Source: Acinetobacter sp. S54
GTDB taxonomy: Bacteria; Pseudomonadota; Gammaproteobacteria; Pseudomonadales; Moraxellaceae
NCBI RefSeq assembly: GCF_016624945.1
Contig: NZ_JACVUI010000009.1
Coordinates: 1 to 64,000, forward strand
Direction of reading: 5' to 3'
DNA length: 64,000 nt
Shown here one piece after another: positions 57,341 to 64,000 of this stretch. Numbering within the stretch: the first letter of the stretch is position 1; each line of letters starts with the position of its first letter. Under the pieces are notes generated by a model. The model made no database searches and was not told the DNA's origin. It saw only the letters and a list, made by a program, of their open reading frames with translations. The translations under genes were made by a program, and so were the position numbers.

Positions 57341-57646
57341 AGGATGATTTTATAGAAGCTGGAAGTGATGAATGATGGTATGGAAAAGTTGTGAATTAAA
57401 TCAATAACTTTTTTGTGTTTTGAGGGTAAGTGATTATACGCTGCCCATGTAAATCTAATCTTAAGGATTTGATTTTTGAGTTACTTAAGTTAATTAAAGT
57501 TACAAGATTTGAAAGGGAAGATGTAATACAATACTTTAAATCTTAACTGTTTTATCATAATCGATTAACCTTCCTTTTTTGATAAAAGGAAAGGTTAATT
57601 ATAATTTATTGATTTAAGCGTTTTTTACTGAAGAATTGAGAAAAGA
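57341..57646. other. Non-coding gap between the variable glycosyltransferases and itrA
   Basis: No gene is seen. A hairpin made of ATTAACCTTCCTTTT with AAAAGGAAAGGTTAAT (57564-57600, one-base bulge) lies near its end and could be a terminator or attenuator. The gap separates the AT-rich variable part from the conserved part of the locus. Confidence 0.55.
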
Positions 57647-57658
57647 GTGAATGAAAAT

Positions 57659-58276
57659 ATGAAGCGTCTAGTAGATATAGTGATTTCTTTAGTAGCCTTA
57701 ATAATTTTATCGCCAATATTCCTGATGGTAGCTTACAAAGTTCGAAAAAATCTTGGTTCACCGATTTTCTTTTGTCAGGAACGCCCAGGTCAAAATGGTA
57801 AACTTTTTAAAATGATCAAGTTTCGCTCGATGAAAGATGCTTTCGATAAAGACGGCAATGTATTGCCCGATGAAAAACGCATTACCCCTTTTGGGCAAAA
57901 GTTACGTTCGACTTCGCTCGATGAAATGCCACAACTCATCAATGTTCTTAAGGGTGATATGAGTGTTGTTGGCCCCCGTCCTATGTTGAAAGAATTCGTT
58001 GAATTATATTCACCTGAACAAGCGAGACGTTTAGAAGTCCGTCCAGGTATGACAGGTCTCGCACAAGTGAGCGGTCGTAATGAGCTGGATTATGAAGAAC
58101 GATTTAAGTGTGACGTATGGTATGTTGATCATCATAATGTTTGGGTTGACTTTAAAATTATGTTTAAAACCGTTGAGGTCATGACCAAGCGCGAGGGAAT
58201 TAATGCACCTGGTCATGTTGGACCTTCATTATTTAAAGGCAATAGCTCGCAAGAGCAAGACGAAGTTAAATCTTAA
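57659..58276 (+). CDS. itrA: Initiating sugar-phosphate transferase (ItrA)
   Basis: ItrA transfers the first sugar phosphate to undecaprenyl phosphate to begin the repeat unit. The 205-residue protein is a single-helix PglC-like enzyme: KRLVDIVISLVALIILSPIF, KFRSMKDAFDKDGN, RSTSLDEMPQLINVLKGDMS, VGPRPMLKEFVELY and RPGMTGLAQVSGRN, with the catalytic Asp-Glu pair in LDEMPQ. ATG 57659 is used; a GTG four codons earlier is possible. GalNAc-P or a related first sugar is likely but not shown. Confidence 0.9.
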   Translation: MKRLVDIVISLVALIILSPIFLMVAYKVRKNLGSPIFFCQERPGQNGKLFKMIKFRSMKDAFDKDGNVLPDEKRITPFGQKLRSTSLDEMPQLINVLKGDMSVVGPRPMLKEFVELYSPEQARRLEVRPGMTGLAQVSGRNELDYEERFKCDVWYVDHHNVWVDFKIMFKTVEVMTKREGINAPGHVGPSLFKGNSSQEQDEVKS

Positions 58277-58304
58277 TTTTTTATTTAAACAGTAATATTT
58301 TCAC

Positions 58305-59180
58305 ATGATCAAAAAAGCAATTTTACCAGTAGCAGGTTTAGGCACCCGTTTTTTACCTGCAAGTAAATCTATTCCCAAAGAAATGGTCACTGTGGTTGAC
58401 CGTCCAGCCATTGAATACGTGGTACATGAAGCTGTTGCAGCGGGTATAGAGCAAATTATTTTGGTCACTCACTCTTCTAAAGCTTCGATTGAAAATTATT
58501 TTGATCGTAACTTTGAACTTGAAACGACTTTAGAAAATAAAAAGAAATTTGATCTACTCAAAGAAATTACCGAGATTGTTCCTGCCCATGTCAGTGTGGT
58601 CAGTGTCCGTCAACCACAGCCTTTAGGCTTAGGTCATGCAGTACTTTGTGCAAAAAGTATTGTGGGTAATGAGGACTTTGCTGTGTTATTGCCCGATGTA
58701 CTCGTTAAAGCAAAATCTGAGCAAAATGATTTAGCTCGAATGATTCAGCGTTTTGATGAAATTCATGCAGCGCAAATCATGGTAGAAGCGGTACCTGACG
58801 ATTTAGTAGATCAATACGGCATTGTTGATGTCGCGATCATTCCAGAAGAAGGTCAAAGCCAAATCATGCAGGGGATTGTCGAAAAACCTGCGGTAGGTTC
58901 TGCACCATCCAATCTTTCAGTAGTGGGGCGTTATGTTTTGCCCGCTAAGATTATGCAGTTATTAGAACAAACGCCTAAAGGTGCTGGTAATGAAATTCAA
59001 CTTACCGATGCAATTGCCATGTTACAACAGGCGGACAATGTCGAAGCCTATCGCATGCAAGGACAGACTTTTGACTGTGGTAGCAAACTTGGTTATTTAA
59101 AAGCGGTGCTGCATTATGGAATTGAACATCCTACGCTAGGACAAGATTTTAAATCACTGATTCGTGAGCTCGACCTTTAA
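58305..59180 (+). CDS. galU: UTP-glucose-1-phosphate uridylyltransferase
   Basis: GalU makes UDP-glucose from glucose-1-phosphate and UTP. The 291-residue protein starts with KAILPVAGLGTRFLPASKSI, has SIPKEMVTVVDRPAIEYVV, LGHAVLCAKSIVGNEDFAVL and VEKPAVGSAPSNLSVVGRYV, and FDCGSKLGYLKA near the end. It is the first gene of the conserved precursor block galU-ugd-pgi-galE. Confidence 0.95.
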   Translation: MIKKAILPVAGLGTRFLPASKSIPKEMVTVVDRPAIEYVVHEAVAAGIEQIILVTHSSKASIENYFDRNFELETTLENKKKFDLLKEITEIVPAHVSVVSVRQPQPLGLGHAVLCAKSIVGNEDFAVLLPDVLVKAKSEQNDLARMIQRFDEIHAAQIMVEAVPDDLVDQYGIVDVAIIPEEGQSQIMQGIVEKPAVGSAPSNLSVVGRYVLPAKIMQLLEQTPKGAGNEIQLTDAIAMLQQADNVEAYRMQGQTFDCGSKLGYLKAVLHYGIEHPTLGQDFKSLIRELDL

Positions 59181-59201
59181 GTAGAAATTTAGGTATAAAA
59201 A

Positions 59202-60467
59202 ATGAAAATTGCAATATTGGGTACCACATTGCAGGCTGGAGTTATGGCAGCTTTGTTAGCCGAATATGGCAATCAGGTGTATTGGTGTCATCAGCATTCT
59301 CATCTATCGGCTAAACCGACGACGATTCATTATCAAGATGAAGACGTGAATCACCGTTTAGCCAAACAGCGCGAAAATAAAAATCTGTTTCAAATTGGTT
59401 TTGCAGATATCCCCTTGGATATTCATGCTTATTTATTTTGCTATAACCCAGCAGAATTTGAACTTGCACTGAATACATTAAAACAACTTGCGTTGCGACC
59501 AATTATTCATCCACGTCTGATGGTGAATGGTTCAACTTTTGGTTTACATGGAACTGAAAAACTCAAAGCTATTTTGCCTAATGATCATTGGGTATATTTC
59601 CCAGATGTGATCCAGGAAGGCAATGCGATTAATAGTATTCTCAATGTTAAACACATTATCATTGGGGTTGAGGCTGAAGCTTCAAAAACTATTATTGAAG
59701 AGTTACTTCGACCTTTCTTCAGATATCAAAATCAATATTTATTCATGCCGATCCTGGATGCTGAATTTACCAAATTAAGTATTTCAGGCATGTTGGCAAC
59801 TCGTATTAGTTACATGAATGATTTGGCTCTTGTGGCTGAAAAGCTAGGCATTGATATTGCCAATGTGCAGCAGGGAATGGGCGCAGATACCCGTATTGGC
59901 TCGGCTTATTTATCAGCTGGGGTCGGTTTTGGTGGTGAAAATTTCTCGCATGATATTTTGACGCTGTCTAGCGAAGTTTCTAAAAGTGGAGCGAAAAGTC
60001 GTTTATTAGAACAAGTCTGGGAAATTAACGAGCAACAAAAAGAAATTTTGTTTCGTAAACTCTGGAATTATTACCATTCAGATTTAAAAGGAAAAACAAT
60101 TGCAATATGGGGCGCTGCTTTTAAAGAAAATAGCTCCAGTATTCATAATTCCCCGATTCATGCGATGTTAGCAGCATTATGGGCACAAGGTGCAAATGTG
60201 AAATTGCATGATCCCCAAGCATTACAGGAAATTTACAAAGCATATGGCGAACGTGATGACCTAAGTTTGAGTTTGGATGCTTATGATGTCACTGAAGATG
60301 CAGACGCGCTTTGTGTGATGACGGGATGGAAACAATATTACAGTCCAGATTATAAAAAACTACAGCAAATGATGCGACATCCGCTTATTCTGGATGGACG
60401 TAATCTTTATGATCCTTACTTTGTGAAGGCTCAAGGCTTTGCTTATGAAGGTATTGGACGAATATGA
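59202..60467 (+). CDS. ugd: UDP-glucose dehydrogenase homologue lacking the catalytic cysteine
   Basis: The 421-residue protein aligns with UDP-glucose 6-dehydrogenases and sits in the Ugd position of Acinetobacter capsule loci. The expected active-site loop GxGGxCFPKD reads [10 protein letters not shown], so the nucleophilic Cys is replaced by Asn and the Lys by His. The NAD site is also unusual ([20 protein letters not shown] in place of GxGYVG). The lysine helix is kept ([20 protein letters not shown]). Whether it still oxidises UDP-glucose is doubtful. I recall similar sequences from other Acinetobacter, so it may be a genus-wide variant. It overlaps pgi by four bases. Confidence 0.8.
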   Translation: MKIAILGTTLQAGVMAALLAEYGNQVYWCHQHSHLSAKPTTIHYQDEDVNHRLAKQRENKNLFQIGFADIPLDIHAYLFCYNPAEFELALNTLKQLALRPIIHPRLMVNGSTFGLHGTEKLKAILPNDHWVYFPDVIQEGNAINSILNVKHIIIGVEAEASKTIIEELLRPFFRYQNQYLFMPILDAEFTKLSISGMLATRISYMNDLALVAEKLGIDIANVQQGMGADTRIGSAYLSAGVGFGGENFSHDILTLSSEVSKSGAKSRLLEQVWEINEQQKEILFRKLWNYYHSDLKGKTIAIWGAAFKENSSSIHNSPIHAMLAALWAQGANVKLHDPQALQEIYKAYGERDDLSLSLDAYDVTEDADALCVMTGWKQYYSPDYKKLQQMMRHPLILDGRNLYDPYFVKAQGFAYEGIGRI

Positions 60468-62137
60468 GCGAAAATATCGAAAAATTTCCAAAGCAAAATA
60501 AAAAATCAGCAGAAATACAGCTTCAACAATTTGCTGAAAGAATGCAGAAGACTCATCTCAATCAGCTGTTTGCTGAGCAAAAAGATCGTTTCGAGTCGTT
60601 TTCACTTCGTTGTGACGATCTTGTTTTTGATTTTAGTAAACATCGGATTAGTGATGAGGTCGTAGAGTCCTTAGTGGCTTGGGCTGAGTCTAAAGACTTA
60701 AATCAATGGATTAAAAAATTATTTTCAGACCAAGCGATTAATTACACGGAACAACGTGCAGCGATGCATTGGGCATTGCGCTTGCCTAAAAATACTATGC
60801 AATTCTCTGAGCTTTCAACGCAAGTCAATGAGCAGTTGGATCGTATGTTTCAGCTGGTTGAAAAAATTCATGCTGGACAATATCGCGGTGTAACAGGTGA
60901 AGTCATTCACGATGTGGTGAATATCGGGGTGGGTGGTTCTGATTTAGGTCCCTTAATGGTCACCCATGCGTTGTCTGACTTTAAAGTTAAAACAGCAAAG
61001 CCTCTAAACGTTCATTTTGTATCGACCATGGATGGTAGTCAGCTTTCTGATTTGCTGCACCAATTGCGTCCAGAAACCACGCTATTTATTATTTCATCCA
61101 AATCATTTGGAACGATTGATACGCTCTCCAATGCAGAAACAGTACGTTTGTGGTTAGAAAAAACATTAGGGCAACGTGAGTGCATCTTAAAAAGCCACTT
61201 TATTGGAGTTTCGACCAAGCCTGAAAAAATGAGTGAATGGGGCATCCATCCTGACAACCAGTTACTCCTTTGGGATTGGGTCGGTGGTCGTTATTCCTTA
61301 TGGTCATGTATTGGTTTACCTATTGCACTTAAAATTGGCGCTCAGGGTTTTCAGGAGCTACTAGCGGGCGCCTATCAGGTGGATCAGCATTTTCGTCAGG
61401 CCCCATTTCATGAAAACGTGCCTGTGATGATGGGACTGCTTGGAGCGTGGAATACTAATTATCTAAATATGCAAACCCATGCGGTCCTGCCTTATGACGG
61501 TCGCTTGAAATATTTTGCATCTTATCTGCAACAGTTGGAAATGGAATCAAATGGTAAATCAATCCAACGTAATAATGACAAAGTAGAATCGAGCACCTGT
61601 CCAATTGTATGGGGTGAAGTAGGGCCAAATGCACAACATGCTTTTTATCAATTATTGCATCAGGGTACGCATGCGGTAAGCTGTGATTTTATCGCACCTA
61701 TCCACCGTTACAATGCGAATCATTTTACCTATGTTGAAAATGCTGAGGCATTGATTGAACAGCACCATTTGGCATTATCTAACTGTTTGGCGCAGTCTCG
61801 ACTTTTGGCCTTTGGTAATCAAGCACTCGATCAAACTGAACTGGAACAGCTTCCTATTTATAAACAATATACAGGTAATCAGCCAAGTTCTACCTTGCTA
61901 ATTAATGAATTGAATCCTAAAACCTTGGGCATGCTGATTGCGTTATACGAGCATAAAGTTTTTGTACAATCTGTATTATGGAATATTAACCCCTTTGATC
62001 AATGGGGGGTGGAAAAAGGCAAGGAAATTGCCAATCAAATTCTACCGATTTTAAATGGTCAACAACAAGAGACAGCACATCTGGATGCCTCAACTCAAGG
62101 TTTGATTGAATTGCTGCTCGGTAATAAAAAGGGTTAG
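60464..62137 (+). CDS. pgi: Glucose-6-phosphate isomerase
   Basis: Pgi interconverts glucose-6-phosphate and fructose-6-phosphate. The 557-residue protein has [58 protein letters not shown] and [13 protein letters not shown], then [15 protein letters not shown]. It feeds both the capsule sugars and central metabolism. It overlaps the ugd homologue by four bases and precedes galE by eight. Confidence 0.96.
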   Translation: MSENIEKFPKQNKKSAEIQLQQFAERMQKTHLNQLFAEQKDRFESFSLRCDDLVFDFSKHRISDEVVESLVAWAESKDLNQWIKKLFSDQAINYTEQRAAMHWALRLPKNTMQFSELSTQVNEQLDRMFQLVEKIHAGQYRGVTGEVIHDVVNIGVGGSDLGPLMVTHALSDFKVKTAKPLNVHFVSTMDGSQLSDLLHQLRPETTLFIISSKSFGTIDTLSNAETVRLWLEKTLGQRECILKSHFIGVSTKPEKMSEWGIHPDNQLLLWDWVGGRYSLWSCIGLPIALKIGAQGFQELLAGAYQVDQHFRQAPFHENVPVMMGLLGAWNTNYLNMQTHAVLPYDGRLKYFASYLQQLEMESNGKSIQRNNDKVESSTCPIVWGEVGPNAQHAFYQLLHQGTHAVSCDFIAPIHRYNANHFTYVENAEALIEQHHLALSNCLAQSRLLAFGNQALDQTELEQLPIYKQYTGNQPSSTLLINELNPKTLGMLIALYEHKVFVQSVLWNINPFDQWGVEKGKEIANQILPILNGQQQETAHLDASTQGLIELLLGNKKG

Positions 62138-62145
62138 GACAAAAC

Positions 62146-63165
62146 ATGGCAAATATTTTAGTGACTGGTGGCGCTGGATACATCGGTTCGCATACCTGTG
62201 TTGAATTACTAAATGCAAACCATGACGTTGTGGTGTTAGATAATTTATCCAACAGTTCTATAGAATCAATCAATCGGGTTCAGGAATTGACTGGAAAATT
62301 CCTGACTTTTGTCGAGGGTGATATTCGTCATGCTGAACAACTGGATCAGGTTTTTGCCCAACATCAGATTGACGCCGTTATTCATTTTGCGGGTTTGAAA
62401 GCGGTCGGTGAAAGTCAGCAACAACCGCTTATTTATTTTGATAATAATATTGCGGGAAGTATTAACCTCGTAAATGCCATGCAACGTGCAGGGGTGTTTA
62501 AATTGGTATTTAGTTCTTCTGCCACAGTCTACGATGAAGCGAATACTTCGCCACTGAATGAAGACATGCCAACAGGTATGCCATCGAATAATTATGGTTA
62601 TACCAAACTGATCGTTGAACAAATGCTACAGAAGTTAGCGATTGCTGATGAGCGTTGGTCAATTGCCCTATTGCGCTATTTTAATCCCGTTGGGGCGCAC
62701 AAAAGTGGTCGTATTGGAGAAGATCCGCAGGGAGTTCCAAATAATCTCATGCCATATGTTACCCAAGTGGCTGTAGGTCGTCGTAAAAAATTAGCAATTT
62801 TTGGCAATGACTATGACACAGTGGATGGGACAGGCGTACGTGATTACATTCATGTCGTAGATTTGGCCAATGCGCATTTATGTGCCTTGAATAATCGTTT
62901 GCAAAATATTGGCTGTCGTGCATGGAATATTGGGACAGGGAACGGTTCATCGGTATTACAAGTCAAAAATACCTTTGAACAGGTCAATGGTGTTCCTGTG
63001 GCCTTTGAGTTTGCACCACGTCGTGAAGGGGATGTTGCCACTTCTTTTGCCAATAACCAACGCGCGATAGATGAGCTAGGCTGGACAGCAAAATATACGC
63101 TGGAAGATATGCTTAAGGACAGTTGGCATTGGCAGAAGCAGAATCCAAAGGGATACGAAAGTTAA
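62146..63165 (+). CDS. gne1: UDP-glucose/UDP-GlcNAc 4-epimerase (Gne1/GalE type)
   Basis: The 339-residue SDR protein has ILVTGGAGYIGSHTCVELL, VFSSSATVYDEAN (catalytic Ser) and NNYGYTKLIVEQMLQKLA (Tyr-Lys), then LRYFNPVGAHKSGRIGEDP and DYIHVVDLANAHLCAL. It interconverts gluco and galacto epimers of UDP-glucose and possibly UDP-GlcNAc. At this place in Acinetobacter K loci it is named gne1; which substrate it prefers cannot be read here. A terminator follows. Confidence 0.9.
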   Translation: MANILVTGGAGYIGSHTCVELLNANHDVVVLDNLSNSSIESINRVQELTGKFLTFVEGDIRHAEQLDQVFAQHQIDAVIHFAGLKAVGESQQQPLIYFDNNIAGSINLVNAMQRAGVFKLVFSSSATVYDEANTSPLNEDMPTGMPSNNYGYTKLIVEQMLQKLAIADERWSIALLRYFNPVGAHKSGRIGEDPQGVPNNLMPYVTQVAVGRRKKLAIFGNDYDTVDGTGVRDYIHVVDLANAHLCALNNRLQNIGCRAWNIGTGNGSSVLQVKNTFEQVNGVPVAFEFAPRREGDVATSFANNQRAIDELGWTAKYTLEDMLKDSWHWQKQNPKGYES

Positions 63166-63177
63166 AAGAGAAGCTAT

Positions 63178-63206
63178 AAAAGGATGCATTAGCATCCTTT
63201 TTTATT
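63178..63206. terminator. Terminator between gne1 and pgm
   Basis: AAAAGGATGC (63178-63187) pairs with GCATCCTTTT (63192-63201), loop ATTA, followed by TTATT. It can serve both converging transcripts. Confidence 0.85.
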
Positions 63207-63210
63207 AATT

Positions 63211-64000
63211 TTAAGCCTGAATCAACGCTGTTAATTCATTTACATATTCTTGCATCGGACGCGCTTGATCACCACGACTTTCAATATTTAAACGGAGTAA
63301 AGGCTCAGTATTGGAAGCGCGTACATTGAAGCGCCAAATACCAAAATCCAGACTTACACCATCGGTACGGTCAATTTCAGGATTTTGCATTGCATAGTGG
63401 TCAAATAACGTTTGAATTGTGCTTTGAGTGTCTGTCACTTTAAAGTTAATCTCACCACTACAGGGAAACTTCGCAATCATATTTTCAACTAAGGTTGAAA
63501 GAGATTGGCCTGTTTCAGAAAGTAGCGCAATGGTGAGTAGCCATGGAATCATACCGCTGTCACAATAAGCGAAATCACGGAAGTAGTGATGGGCGCTCAT
63601 TTCACCGCCATATACGGCATTGTGTTCGCGCATCACATCTTTAATAAAGGCATGACCTGATTTGGATTGTACGGCTTCGCCCTGATATTTTTCGACAATA
63701 TCCAAGGTATTCCAAACTAAACGTGGATCGTGCACAATTTTTTCACCAGATTGTTTGATTAAAAAGGCTTGTGCCAAGAGTCCAACAATATAGTAGCCTT
63801 CGATAAATTGGCCTTTTTCATCAAATAAAAAGCAACGGTCAAAATCACCATCCCACGCGATTCCAAGATCCGCACCATGTTGAAGAACGGCATCACGGGT
63901 ACTATCACGGTTTTCAATTAAAATTGGGTTAGGAATCCCATTTGGGAAATTCCCATCGGCTTCATGATGAATTTTGATAAATTCAACAGGTACATTGAAA
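63211..64000 (-). CDS. pgm: Phosphoglucomutase/phosphomannomutase, C-terminal part (cut by window end)
   Basis: The minus-strand frame is open from 63211 to the end of the window and has no start within it, so the N-terminal half lies beyond 64000. The visible about 262 residues include the metal-binding loop [15 protein letters not shown], the sugar-specificity segment [16 protein letters not shown], and the phosphate-binding [17 protein letters not shown] near the C-terminus, all typical of bacterial PGM/PMM. It is convergent with gne1. A TTG at 63777 is an internal codon and not the start. Confidence 0.93.
   Translation of the reverse strand, partial: FNVPVEFIKIHHEADGNFPNGIPNPILIENRDSTRDAVLQHGADLGIAWDGDFDRCFLFDEKGQFIEGYYIVGLLAQAFLIKQSGEKIVHDPRLVWNTLDIVEKYQGEAVQSKSGHAFIKDVMREHNAVYGGEMSAHHYFRDFAYCDSGMIPWLLTIALLSETGQSLSTLVENMIAKFPCSGEINFKVTDTQSTIQTLFDHYAMQNPEIDRTDGVSLDFGIWRFNVRASNTEPLLRLNIESRGDQARPMQEYVNELTALIQA

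Noticed and set aside
62266..62622. 118-codon frame antisense to gne1
   Set aside because: It lies entirely opposite the well-supported epimerase and has no motif or start signal.
1..64000. tRNA, rRNA, CRISPR arrays and intact insertion sequences
   Set aside because: Scanned by eye for cloverleaf, repeat-spacer and terminal-inverted-repeat patterns; none was convincing. A software scan could find weaker cases.

Overview
The window is chromosomal DNA from a gamma-proteobacterium of the genus Acinetobacter. The genus call rests on overall AT-richness and on the arrangement nadC-ampD-murJ-FKBP-FKBP-wzc-wzb-wza-(variable sugar genes)-itrA-galU-ugd-pgi-galE-pgm, which is the classic Acinetobacter capsule (K) locus with its usual neighbours. 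I cannot fix the species. No rRNA, tRNA, CRISPR array or intact insertion sequence was seen.

Layout. 1-3.2 kb: a flavin reductase, then a disturbed region with an M15-type peptidoglycan peptidase frame broken by an in-frame stop, a remnant of another reading frame, and a small AT-rich pair on the opposite strand (a Vgr-associated HExxH protein and a lipoprotein). This looks like a decayed or rearranged type VI secretion accessory island. 3.2-8.2 kb: housekeeping genes fkpB-lspA-ileS-ribF on the minus strand. 8.4-10.2 kb: a TDT-family transporter and a nucleosidase. 10.2-17.4 kb: pyrimidine catabolism (rutD, rutR, then rutABCFG and a 3-hydroxyisobutyrate dehydrogenase-like gene that probably stands in for rutE). 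A sigma-54-type promoter and a RutR-like palindrome lie upstream of rutA. 17.4-22.2 kb: alkanesulfonate use (ssuBCD and two tandem ssuA-like genes). 22.6-28.6 kb: argA, two RcnB-like periplasmic proteins, a 51-residue unnamed gene, ubiG-mupP-yciK, and dsbA. 28.6-32.4 kb: two TetR regulators and a ferredoxin-reductase/fatty-acid desaturase operon with three spaced palindromes over its promoter. 32.5-39.3 kb: rph, a Tat-exported phospholipase C flanked by two tiny lipoproteins, nadC, ampD and murJ.

39.4-64 kb: the capsule locus. Two FKBP isomerases precede the export genes wzc-wzb-wza (minus strand). Divergently transcribed are a UDP-HexNAc dehydrogenase (gna), a full pseudaminic acid pathway (pseB, C, F, G, H, I), wzx, a sialyltransferase-like gene with the bacterial sialyl motifs, wzy, two further glycosyltransferases, and the initiating transferase itrA. 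The conserved sugar-precursor module galU-ugd-pgi-galE follows, with pgm convergent and cut by the window end. The genes together predict a Wzx/Wzy-dependent capsule carrying a pseudaminic-type nonulosonic acid.

Main points for a second look: the broken M15 gene and its rearranged neighbourhood; the rut regulatory region and missing rutE; the desaturase operator array; the Ugd homologue whose catalytic cysteine position is not cysteine; and the strongly AT-rich core of the capsule cluster.
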